A stretch of 28,566 nt of DNA. Source: JBCCIM01 sp045106435. GTDB lineage: Bacteria; Bacteroidota; Rhodothermia; Rhodothermales; JAHQVL01. The DNA is taken from positions 1 through 28,566 of the forward strand of contig JBGCEN010000554.1 in assembly GCA_045106435.1 (NCBI GenBank), read 5' to 3'. The notes under the pieces are model-generated. The model was given only the letters and a program-made list of their open reading frames with translations, was not told where the DNA came from and did not search any database. Shown here piece by piece: positions 17,061 to 23,644 of this stretch. A program made the position numbers and the translations under genes. The first letter of the stretch is position 1, and the number at the start of each line of letters is the position of its first letter.

Positions 17061-17120
17061 GTGCCGAATGCCGAGTGGCGCGTTTCGAATATTGAAACTC
17101 ACCATTCGGCATTCGGCGTT
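17061..17120. repeat. Heptad hairpin after the TPR-like gene
   Basis: GTGCCGAATGCCGAGTGG (17061-17078) faces CCATTCGGCATTCGGCG (17102-17118) in inverted orientation, with an inner TTTC...GAAA pairing. The units (CATTCGG type) are again 7 bp. No T-tract. Confidence 0.7.
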
Positions 17121-17210
17121 CGTAACTCCCTTGATCCTGCCATTTCGCTTCTAAACTGAAATGCTTACTTTAACCCAGGTTGTGTGGTATAGAATTACGT
17201 ACCTCAAACG

Positions 17211-17311
17211 TGTCATCCTGCACGTACGTGAAGGATCTGTTTGAAATGAAAGCTTGAAATAGTTTCAAACGATCAATAAATACCAGCTACTTCACTTCGT
17301 TTAGCATGACA
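17211..17311. repeat. TGTCATCC-type inverted-repeat element 1
   Basis: A 101-bp unit with imperfect terminal inverted repeats. TGTCATCCTG begins the left end, and the right end reads TGTCATGCTA in reverse complement. The sequence continues with ACG and GTGAAG at both ends. An inner hairpin GTTTGAAA...TTTCAAAC is also present. No ORF. Confidence 0.65.
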
Positions 17312-17410
17312 AAGGGAATGCACACAACTTGCGTTATTTTACCCCTTAACATGAGCGGGAAGAAGCTTCAGTATGCTGGATCCAGTTACCTACGACGTTT
17401 TTCTTAGCCC

Positions 17411-17683
17411 CGCATCCTTTCATGGAGCAACGATGGCACTGCAAGGCTGTGGCATGTAATTGGGGATCTTGATTTCTCCAAAGAGCACTATATTTTGTAA
17501 GCAGAAACCGTTTCCGGCTACAGTTTTGACCCACTGACACTGGCACTTTCCCAATTGAGCAGTGAGGCATACTGGGAAAGACGCACCGCGTACCTTGAAA
17601 TCGTCAAGGCACATGCGCAGGAATGTAAATACCCCTCACAGAACCTGTACATTCGACAGTATGGAGTGCCAAGCGGCGAGTGA
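17411..17683 (+). pseudogene. C-terminal remnant of a WD40-repeat protein
   Basis: One forward frame reads RILSWSNDGTARLWHV, a clear WD40 blade end (S-x-D-G-T-x-R-L-W), then GDLDFSKEHYIL, then an in-frame TAA at 17498-17500. After it come about 60 more plausible residues (SSEAYWERRTAYLEIVKAHA, later YPSQNLYIRQYG) to a TGA at 17681-17683. Just upstream (17405-17407) is another in-frame stop, and no further WD40 blade is visible, so the rest of the gene is gone. The frame continues sensibly on both sides of the internal TAA. This is the decayed 3' end of a larger gene, perhaps a regulatory or defence-type WD40 protein, now between repeat elements. Its presence suggests past insertion or deletion here. 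Confidence 0.6.
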
Positions 17684-17689
17684 CCTTGG

Positions 17690-17715
17690 GAATGCCGAGT
17701 GCCGAATGCCGAGTT
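17690..17715. repeat. Heptad array GAATGCC / GAGTGCC
   Basis: GAATGCC, GAGTGCC, GAATGCC, GAGTTGT: 7-bp period, directly after the WD40 remnant. Confidence 0.8.
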
Positions 17716-17793
17716 GTTGGGATTGCAACATATAGGAGGAGGGGTTTCATTGAATACCTAAGCTGCTGACAGGGAAGCGAAATTCGTCCCATG

Positions 17794-17896
17794 TGTCATC
17801 CTGACGAAGGAAGAGCCTGCCCTCAACTTGATTGGGGGATCTGTGCAAGGCTGATTCCTTCCGTTTCACAAAGATCCTTCCTTCGTCAGGATGACA
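17794..17896. repeat. TGTCATCC-type inverted-repeat element 2
   Basis: A 103-bp unit with perfect 20-bp terminal inverted repeats: 17794-17813 (TGTCATCCTGACGAAGGAAG) and its exact complement at 17877-17896. The inner part contains CCTCAACTTGATTGGGG, which also appears in the elements near 19.8 and 28.2 kb. No coding capacity; it resembles a MITE- or REP-like element. Confidence 0.85.
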
Positions 17897-17959
17897 TATT
17901 CAAGAATTTTAAATTCTTTTGATATAGCCTCCTACACACTCCAGAGCTCATCCCCAACC

Positions 17960-17994
17960 CTAAACGTTGAACATTAAACACGAAACCCGAATCA
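17960..17994. repeat. Degenerate heptad array CTAAACG / TTGAACA
   Basis: CTAAACG, TTGAACA, TTAAACA, CGAAACC, CGAATCA: five units in exact 7-bp register. Confidence 0.7.
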
Positions 17995-18020
17995 AACCAA
18001 TCTATTTTTTAAGCAGCACC

Positions 18021-18047
18021 TTTAGTCCCCATGCCCCCTACCGATAT
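18021..18047 (+). promoter_or_regulatory. Candidate sigma-28 promoter in the gene-poor region
   Basis: TTTAGTCC, 11 nt, ACCGATAT. It has the same spacing and nearly the same boxes as the promoters of fliC2, fliS and flgM. It lies 711 bp upstream of fliC1 and 7 bp before a tiny ORF. It may drive a small transcript, a tiny protein, or a long fliC1 leader. Confidence 0.5.
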
Positions 18048-18054
18048 ACAAAGC

Positions 18055-18168
18055 ATGGAAAATATTTCCGCTTACATACATCGAAGTGATAATCAATCTG
18101 TGAAGAACGAGAACACTTCTGGAAATACGACCAGGACCCAAATCCCACGTTTGATAGGTAAAAGATGA
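18055..18168 (+). CDS. Possible 37-residue ORF next to sigma-28-like promoter
   Basis: Starts MENISAYIHRSD and ends RLIGKR. The ATG would lie at about the predicted transcription start of the promoter at 18021-18047, so it would be read leaderless. There is no known match and composition is unremarkable. It may be chance; it is listed only because of the promoter and the ATGA overlap with the next ORF. Confidence 0.2.
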   Translation: MENISAYIHRSDNQSVKNENTSGNTTRTQIPRLIGKR

Positions 18169-18296
18169 GCATTGTGCATCACACATTCTGGAAATACAGA
18201 CTGCTTCACAGCGTCAATCATTCCTCGAATTCAGGTACACAGCGCTCGTTTCTATCCGGATCAGACAAATCAACATGGTCTCAATACGTGCTATAG
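18165..18296 (+). CDS. Possible 43-residue ORF overlapping the previous one (ATGA)
   Basis: Starts MSIVHHTFWKYRLLHS and ends WSQYVL. Its ATG overlaps the TGA of the 37-residue ORF. No recognised family, no ribosome binding site. From here to 18652 I see only a direct repeat TTCTGGAAATAC (18117-18128 and 18186-18197) and no other supported feature. Confidence 0.15.
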   Translation: MSIVHHTFWKYRLLHSVNHSSNSGTQRSFLSGSDKSTWSQYVL

Positions 18297-18652
18297 ATGC
18301 ATGGTAAAGCAAGAATAAACGCTTTTGGCGGTACCCACGGGAAACGATGTGGACGGATCTGCAGATCTGAAAGCAAACGTTGAACGAGCCGGCAAAAGCG
18401 CAAGAAGAAAGAAACCAGCAGTTTGTTTGGGCAACACCCGAATAATAAAGAATATGCTTTCAATGTTGGTGTAACCCAAGCAAACCACTAACACAAGCCT
18501 GCACAGAGCTCAGCAGGAATGTTACTGGTAAATATTGCCTCTTCTTGCATACTTGCTTAACTGTATTTGAGTAGAACGAGATGTACTGCCAATGCGCAGA
18601 CGCTTTACTACACAGATCTATAGCTCAAAAGGCCATACCCACAAGCAAGCGG

Positions 18653-18678
18653 CTTAGTCGCAAGCTTTTCGGCGAAAT
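18653..18678 (+). promoter_or_regulatory. Weak sigma-28-like promoter before fliC1
   Basis: CTTAGTCG, 10 nt, GGCGAAAT, about 80 bp before the fliC1 start. The -35 resembles the TTTAGTCC version and the -10 keeps CGA-AT, but spacing is one short and the CGATA core is broken. Confidence 0.25.
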
Positions 18679-18746
18679 GATCGCCAATGCAAGCAGGATT
18701 GTTCGCACCAGTCCTGCCGGCAACCCTTATACAAAGCCAAATATTC

Positions 18747-18752
18747 GGAGGA
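18747..18752 (+). promoter_or_regulatory. Strong Shine-Dalgarno of fliC1
   Basis: GGAGGA 6 nt before the ATG at 18759. It decides this start over an ATG at 18687 in the same frame. Only the other major flagellin has an equally strong site. Confidence 0.85.
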
Positions 18753-18758
18753 AGAATC

Positions 18759-19586
18759 ATGGCATTTGGAGATTTAACAAGAGTAAACACCAACATCCAG
18801 TCCATGCAGTCACTTGCTGAGCTGCAGAAAAACAACTCAGAGCTCGGTATGCGCCAGTTGCGTCTTGCAACAGGATCACGCATCAACTCTGCAGAAGACG
18901 ATTCAGCTGGCTTTTCAATCTCCATGAAACTCGAATCAAGAGTTCGTGGGCAGGCTCAGGCGCTTGCTAACATCGGTGATGCTAAATCTATGCTTAGCAT
19001 CGCAGAAGGCAGCCTGACGACGATTCAGGAGATCCTGATGACGATGAAGGAGAAAACAATCCAGGGTGCCAATGACACACTGGGTAGCTTTGAGCGCCGG
19101 CTTATCGACAACCAGTTGAATGCACTGTCTACAGAGATCAACTCTATCGTAAGTAGCTCTACGTTTAACGGCGTGAGCGTATTTACTTCTGGCGCGTTCA
19201 GCTTCCAGGTTGGTTCAGCAGACTCTGATACCTTCTCTGTAACTGTAGGTGGCATGTCTACCGGCGCACTTAGCGTTGGATCTACAGCAATCAGCGTTGA
19301 GTCTGCAACTTCTGCCAACACAACGCTTGGCAACATTGACACAGCGATCGAAACGATTGCGTCAACACTGGCCAGTCTTGGTGACAATCAGGCTTCACTT
19401 ACTTTCAAAGCGGAGAACCTGAACATCAACATGATCAATCAGGAATCAGCACGTAGCCGTATTTCTGATGCCGACTTTGCTAAGGAGCAGATCGAGATCG
19501 TGAAACTGCAGATCTTACAGCAGACAGGTGTTGCTGCAATATCTCAGGCCAACCTTGCCCCACAGGTAGTATTGTCCCTATTGTAG
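18759..19586 (+). CDS. fliC: Flagellin FliC1
   Basis: 275 residues: a short flagellin with only the D0/D1 core and almost no D2/D3. The N-terminus MAFGDLTRVNTNIQSMQSLA leads to LRLATGSRINSAEDDSAGFS, the universal flagellin start. The middle has LNALSTEINSIVSSSTFNGV followed by FQVGSADSDTF. The C-terminus SDADFAKEQIEIVKLQILQQ with QANLAPQVVLSLL is the conserved polymerisation helix. It is exported and forms the filament. The start is set by a strong GGAGGA. It is about 85% like FliC3, so one arose by duplication. Transcription ends at the strong hairpin at 19651. The residues where Salmonella flagellin binds TLR5 (R90 and L94 region) read T and K here. Confidence 0.95.
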   Translation: MAFGDLTRVNTNIQSMQSLAELQKNNSELGMRQLRLATGSRINSAEDDSAGFSISMKLESRVRGQAQALANIGDAKSMLSIAEGSLTTIQEILMTMKEKTIQGANDTLGSFERRLIDNQLNALSTEINSIVSSSTFNGVSVFTSGAFSFQVGSADSDTFSVTVGGMSTGALSVGSTAISVESATSANTTLGNIDTAIETIASTLASLGDNQASLTFKAENLNINMINQESARSRISDADFAKEQIEIVKLQILQQTGVAAISQANLAPQVVLSLL

Positions 19587-19650
19587 GCCAATCTATCCTG
19601 AGGGATTACGCCCGCACGGGCGTTCTTACAAACTAACGTGCAGGGTTTTA

Positions 19651-19687
19651 CGCCGCACTCCGCTTCAAGCGGGGTGCGGCGTTTTTT
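19651..19687 (+). terminator. Rho-independent terminator of fliC1
   Basis: 13-bp GC-rich stem (19651-19663 with 19669-19681, one T-G wobble), loop TTCAA, then six T. A smaller hairpin ACGCCC-GCAC-GGGCGT (19608-19623) precedes it. Confidence 0.92.
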
Positions 19688-19721
19688 AGTTGCTGGTTTT
19701 TAGTGGTTAGTTGGTAGTGAG
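19687..19721. repeat. Heptad array TAGTTGC-type after fliC1
   Basis: TAGTTGC, TGGTTTT, TAGTGGT, TAGTTGG, TAGTGAG: five units in 7-bp register, of the same AGT class as the arrays between flgG and flgA. Scattered shorter copies occur near 19977, 20067 and 20140. Confidence 0.75.
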
Positions 19722-19764
19722 AATGAAGCGTTGGATTTTGGTTTTACGGCGACCTTACGCCTTC

Positions 19765-19922
19765 GTCTTCCCCGACTTGATCGGGGATCCATGAGAGTTA
19801 CAATAACAAGATATCTTATTGGATTGATTGACCTGCTTGAAGCACTGCACAGTTCAGATGATCTCTGGTCATGCTGTCTTTTCTGAATACTCTCATGGAT
19901 CCCCAATCAAGTTGAGGATGAC
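19765..19922. repeat. Inverted-repeat element 3 (158 bp)
   Basis: 34-bp terminal inverted repeats (19765-19798 and 19889-19922) with four mismatches; both contain the ACTTGAT-GGGGATCC stretch and end CATGAGAGT. It shares AACTTGAT-GGGGATC with element 2. The remaining spacer up to the fliC2 promoter holds nothing else that I can support. Confidence 0.8.
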
Positions 19923-20203
19923 AAGCGTAAAAGTTGAATCAAAATGGAATACAGGACTCAACTCCTGATTCGCATTAGTTGGTAGTGCAAATGAAGCGAT
20001 GAAGGCATGTGAGAAGAGGGATAAAAGTCCGTATTTTCGAAAAAGCTTCCGGACTATTCAAGGTCGTTAGTTAGCAGCTATTAGCGGCAAACATATCGTA
20101 AGCGCACATCTTGCAAGAGCACGAGACAAAAAGCCAATCACTAAAAACCAACATCTAATTAAAGCACCTTGGTAAGTAACAGGTCTTTTTTGTAAGCCAA
20201 TAC

Positions 20204-20230
20204 TTAAGTCATCTCTACTCCCACCGATAC
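20204..20230 (+). promoter_or_regulatory. Sigma-28 promoter of fliC2
   Basis: TTAAGTCA, 11 nt, ACCGATAC. The known enterobacterial consensus is TAAAGTTT, 11 nt, GCCGATAA; spacing is identical and the CCGATA core is intact. It lies 64 bp before the fliC2 start. Confidence 0.75.
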
Positions 20231-20294
20231 AGCATCTAGAGCTAAAAATTCTCTACGCCAGAACCTTATATGTTAAACCATTCCAGAAATAACC

Positions 20295-21128
20295 ATGGGA
20301 GCATTTGGAGATCTTGCTCGAATTAATACCAACGTCCAGTCATTGGATGCCCTGAACCGACTTTACAGAACCAATGGTTCACTCGGTATGCGACAATTAC
20401 GCCTGTCAACAGGAAGTCGCATCAACCGGGCAGAAGACGACTCAGCTGGTTATTCGATCTCAAAGAAGCTTGAATCACGTTTACGTGGCCAGGCACAAGC
20501 ACTCGCAAATATCGGAGATGCCAAGAGCATGCTAAACGTTGCTGAGGGTAGCCTTAATACAATTATGGATATCGTCGGCACAATGAAAGAGAAGATAATC
20601 CAGGGTGGTAACGACACACTGGGAAGCGAAGAAAGGGTTTTAATCAAATCCCAACTAAACGCACTCTCTACCGAAATCAATTCGATTATCAGTAGCACCC
20701 TATTCATAAGCAGAAGCATTTTTACATCATCTGCCTTGACGTTTATGGTAGGTCCGTCGAGTAACAACCTATTCTCGGTATCAGTAGGTGCCTTGGATGC
20801 ATCTAGCCTTGGTGTTGCATCGACGAGTCTCAACGTTTCATCAGCGGCTTCAGCAACGTCGTCACTTGGTGGAATTGACACGACGATCCAGACCATTGCC
20901 AGCCTGATGGCCGGCCTTGGAAACGCTCAGAAAGCCTTGTCTTTCAGAGAGGAAAACGTTTCAACTCAGATCATCAGTAATGAATCAGCCAGAAGTAGAA
21001 TTGCGGACGCCGATTTTGCCAAGGAGCAAATGGAAATCGCTAAACTGCAGATCCTGCAGCAAACAGGGATTAACGCGCTCGTCAACTCTAACCTGGCACC
21101 CCAGGCAATTCTCGCACTCCTCCAGTAG
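20295..21128 (+). CDS. Divergent flagellin FliC2
   Basis: 277 residues, a flagellin with intact D0/D1 ends: MGAFGDLARINTNVQSLDAL, LRLSTGSRINRAEDDSAGYS, and the C-terminal ADADFAKEQMEIAKLQILQQ with NLAPQAILALLQ. It has drifted from its neighbours in the middle: where FliC1 and FliC3 have SSSTFNG and FQVG, this one reads SSTLFISRS and FMVG, and the C-terminal INMINQE is IISNES. It has no Shine-Dalgarno sequence, unlike the two flanking flagellins, so it is probably a minor filament protein. It has its own sigma-28 promoter. It may be a filament subtype for the base or tip, or a structural variant. Confidence 0.92.
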   Translation: MGAFGDLARINTNVQSLDALNRLYRTNGSLGMRQLRLSTGSRINRAEDDSAGYSISKKLESRLRGQAQALANIGDAKSMLNVAEGSLNTIMDIVGTMKEKIIQGGNDTLGSEERVLIKSQLNALSTEINSIISSTLFISRSIFTSSALTFMVGPSSNNLFSVSVGALDASSLGVASTSLNVSSAASATSSLGGIDTTIQTIASLMAGLGNAQKALSFREENVSTQIISNESARSRIADADFAKEQMEIAKLQILQQTGINALVNSNLAPQAILALLQ

Positions 21129-21183
21129 GATGTGGGTGTGGGTAAACGCCTTAACTAATGTAACAACAACTGTAAACATAAAA

Positions 21184-21243
21184 GGCAGCACGCAATCGAA
21201 TCTCGCAAGACCGTTGCGTGCTGCCAAAGGCGGAAAATCCGCC
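21184..21243 (+). other. Double hairpin between fliC2 and fliC3
   Basis: A perfect 12-bp stem GGCAGCACGCAA (21184-21195) with its complement (21214-21225), followed by a second hairpin GGCGGA-AA-TCCGCC type (21229-21243). No T-tract follows either, so they may slow or protect the transcript rather than end it. Confidence 0.7.
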
Positions 21244-21316
21244 GAGTAATGAGTAAGGAAAGTACTCGCACTACCTTCCAAACTCGGAACTCCTCAAGCC
21301 AATAACCAACACAATC

Positions 21317-21322
21317 GGAGGA
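21317..21322 (+). promoter_or_regulatory. Strong Shine-Dalgarno of fliC3
   Basis: GGAGGA 6 nt before the ATG at 21329, within TCGGAGGAAG that is shared with fliC1. Confidence 0.85.
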
Positions 21323-21328
21323 AGGATC

Positions 21329-22156
21329 ATGGCATTCGGAGATTTAACACGCGTAAACACCAACATCCAGTCGATGCAGTCGCTTTTAGAGTTGCAGAAA
21401 TCTAACGCGGACCTAGGTTCACGTCAGCTGCGTCTCGCTACAGGCAAGCGCATAAATCGTGCCGAGGATGATTCAGCTGGTTTTTCCATCTCAATGAAGC
21501 TCGAATCTCGGGTTCGCGGACAGGCTCAGGCCCTTGCGAATATCGGTGATGCGAAGGCAATGTTGAGTGTGGCAGAGGGTGGCCTGACTACGATTCAGGA
21601 GATTCTCTTCACGATGAAAGAAAAAGTGATTCAGGGTGCTAATGACACACTGGGTAGCTTCGAACGTCGTCTCGTGGACAACCAGTTGAACGCGCTCTCT
21701 ACAGAAATCAACTCTATTATCAGTAGTTCTACCTTTAATGGAGTCACTGTTTTCTCTTCAGGCGCATTTAATTTCCAGGTAGGCGCTTCAGATTCTGACA
21801 CATTCGCAGTAACTGTAGGCGCTATCTCAACAGGTGCACTTAGCGTAGGTTCTACGAGCCTTGACGTTACATCATCTGCCTCGGCAAATGCATCTCTTAC
21901 CAACATCGACTCAGCAATCAACACGATTGCAAGTACTCTTGGTACGCTTGGTGATAATCAGAAAGCACTTTCCTTCAAGGAAGAGAATCTGAATATCAAC
22001 ATGATTAACCAGGAAGCTGCTCGTAGCCGCATACTCGACGCTGACTTCGCTAAGGAGCAGATCGAGATTGTGAAGCTTCAGATCCTACAGCAGACAGGTG
22101 TAGCCGCGATTTCACAGGCCAACCTCGCTCCACAGGTCGTATTGTCATTGCTCTAG
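21329..22156 (+). CDS. fliC: Flagellin FliC3
   Basis: 275 residues, same length as FliC1 and close to it throughout: MAFGDLTRVNTNIQSMQSLL, ATGKRINRAEDDSAGFSISM, SSSTFNGVTVFSSGAFNFQV and the C-terminal LDADFAKEQIEIVKLQILQQ with NLAPQVVLSLL. Differences cluster in the short central part (LDVTSSASANASLTNIDSAI). It is a core-only flagellin exported to the filament. It has the same strong Shine-Dalgarno site as FliC1 and is followed by a strong terminator. No sigma-28 promoter of the fliC2 kind is visible within its 200-bp upstream spacer, so it may depend on read-through from fliC2 or on a promoter I cannot recognise. Confidence 0.95.
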   Translation: MAFGDLTRVNTNIQSMQSLLELQKSNADLGSRQLRLATGKRINRAEDDSAGFSISMKLESRVRGQAQALANIGDAKAMLSVAEGGLTTIQEILFTMKEKVIQGANDTLGSFERRLVDNQLNALSTEINSIISSSTFNGVTVFSSGAFNFQVGASDSDTFAVTVGAISTGALSVGSTSLDVTSSASANASLTNIDSAINTIASTLGTLGDNQKALSFKEENLNINMINQEAARSRILDADFAKEQIEIVKLQILQQTGVAAISQANLAPQVVLSLL

Positions 22157-22222
22157 AGCAGGCAACCCTCTGGGACGGTTCTGGCGTACATGTTCTCGTG
22201 GAGGGACGTACCTAAAAGCGGA

Positions 22223-22262
22223 AAAAAAACCGCTCTTCAGTCTAACTGGAGAGCGGTTTTTT
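22223..22262 (+). terminator. Rho-independent terminator of fliC3
   Basis: CCGCTCTTCAG (22230-22240) pairs with CTGGAGAGCGG (22246-22256) with one wobble, flanked by A-run and T6, so it can work in both directions and may also serve the minus-strand gene. Confidence 0.9.
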
Positions 22263-22319
22263 ATTAAGAGTAAGATATTACAGAAGAACGCCTACCTGAA
22301 CGCTCGCGTTAATTCCAAA

Positions 22320-22361
22320 CACTCGTCACTCGGCATTCGAAACTCGGCACTTGTCAATCGT
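22320..22361. repeat. Heptad array CACTCGT / CATTCGA
   Basis: CACTCGT, CACTCGG, CATTCGA, AACTCGG, CACTTGT, CAATCGT: six units in exact 7-bp register ending at the stop codon of the minus-strand glycosyltransferase. Confidence 0.85.
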
Positions 22362-23587
22362 CAAGCCATTTCTGCTTCTGCGTTTACAAAGGCAGACTGG
22401 AGATGCGAGATATACTCTTTAACCTTCTCGTTATCAACCTCCTCTTCCTTGAGCATGTCATCGAAGATTTCAGCATGGCTGTTCATTCCAACGCCTTTAC
22501 AAGCCCTGCTCATATGTTCGATCAGGACACGAGGATTGATAACAAAGCGAATATGGCTGTCAGCGCTGTCGTTGACGTTATACGCCTGCAACAGCATCAG
22601 CATGCCTTCTTGAACGGAGCGGTTACGAAGCAAGGTAACGCCCGTCAGGTAGTATCCCACCGGCTCGTTCGGATTTATGCGCAGCATCTCGTTGCAGTGC
22701 ACCAGCGTTGAACCAAGGTCGTTTAAACGCAAGGAAGTCTGCGCCCCAAGAAGGCGCGTGTAAAACGCGTTTTCCATTGTCAGTACATCATAATCAATCG
22801 AATTAAAAAGCTGCGCTGCTTCTTCATTACGACGCATGATATAGTAGATGAGGCCTAACTGATACCCATAGTATGCCTTGTACACTTCATCTTTCGGGTT
22901 TTCATATTCATGTTTTAGTAAATCAACACGCGTCTGGTATTTGTTTACCATATCCTCTTCAGAAAGCGAATACCCTGTGTGTACAATTTCTGCTTCAAGG
23001 CGAACGATATGCCGGCCCGTTTGCTCAGCATGCGCCATGATCGACTCCATCACCTGGTTGTGTACGCTACCATGGTACCGGATGTCTGGATGGTTTCTCA
23101 GAATCCGCTCCTGCCAGAACAAATCGGCACACACCACATTGGTCTCGCTGAGCAGGTTTTTGACGGGAAGCAACAGCGCAGCAATATCGAGCAAGCCAAG
23201 GCTGTTTCGAATACGCTCCCACGCGCCCTGGTCTTCGATATATTCATCGCCGTCAAGAATCAGGATATAATCTGATTTTGCAAGAGACAAGCTGTGGTTA
23301 CGGGCAACAGAAAAAGACCCCGGCCATTCGATCTCATCGAGCACATCAGCATATTGCCGTGCTATTTCGAGGGTTCTGTCCGTTGAGCCTGTATCAACGA
23401 TGACTATTTCATCTACATGGGGACGGGCCAGCGAGAGGCACTTACCGAGGTTTTCTTCCTCGTTTTTTACAATCATGCAAAGGGACAGCGTAGGTTGCAG
23501 CTGTCGCTTTGGTTGCTCATTTGGAATTTCTAACATCGCAGGTGTTTTAGAAAGCGTTACTAAAGTTGCCCAGTTACAGCACAGCAT
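22361..23587 (-). CDS. GT2-TPR glycosyltransferase, candidate flagellin modifier
   Basis: 408 residues. Residues 34-230 form a GT2 domain of the kind often fused to TPRs: LSLCMIVKNEEENLGKCL, IVDTGSTDRTLEIA, then the metal-binding LILDGDEYIED, and ERILRNHPDIRYHGSVHNQV, a hallmark of this subgroup. Residues 230-400 are TPR-like helices (YYGYQLGLIYYIMRRNEEAA and further repeats). No signal peptide is visible, so it is cytoplasmic. The ATG at 23587 gives the longest reading; MLEIPNEQ at 23536 is an equally good start. It lies between fliC3 and fliS on the opposite strand, next to a TPR-only gene. Flagellin glycosyltransferases are often coded next to flagellin, and TPRs can bind the acceptor, so flagellin glycosylation is the best inference. 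Confidence 0.8.
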   Translation of the reverse strand: MLCCNWATLVTLSKTPAMLEIPNEQPKRQLQPTLSLCMIVKNEEENLGKCLSLARPHVDEIVIVDTGSTDRTLEIARQYADVLDEIEWPGSFSVARNHSLSLAKSDYILILDGDEYIEDQGAWERIRNSLGLLDIAALLLPVKNLLSETNVVCADLFWQERILRNHPDIRYHGSVHNQVMESIMAHAEQTGRHIVRLEAEIVHTGYSLSEEDMVNKYQTRVDLLKHEYENPKDEVYKAYYGYQLGLIYYIMRRNEEAAQLFNSIDYDVLTMENAFYTRLLGAQTSLRLNDLGSTLVHCNEMLRINPNEPVGYYLTGVTLLRNRSVQEGMLMLLQAYNVNDSADSHIRFVINPRVLIEHMSRACKGVGMNSHAEIFDDMLKEEEVDNEKVKEYISHLQSAFVNAEAEMA

Positions 23588-23644
23588 GGCGCCTAACTGC
23601 TTTCGAAATGCACGATTAAGAGATGTACTGCTCTGAAACGTAAG

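Noticed and set aside
18325..18474. 49-codon ORF starting TTG (AVPTGNDVDGSADLKANVER and on)
   Set aside because: Composition looks coding, but it starts with TTG, has no ribosome binding site, no family match, and overlaps another tiny reading frame.
18557..18582. Alternative sigma-28 site for fliC1 (TTAACTGT, 10 nt, AACGAGAT)
   Set aside because: CGATA core broken and spacing one short; no better than chance.
21207..21250. Sigma-28 promoter for fliC3 (GCCGAGTA after CAAAGGCG)
   Set aside because: The -10 has an inserted G, spacing does not fit, and the site lies inside a hairpin.
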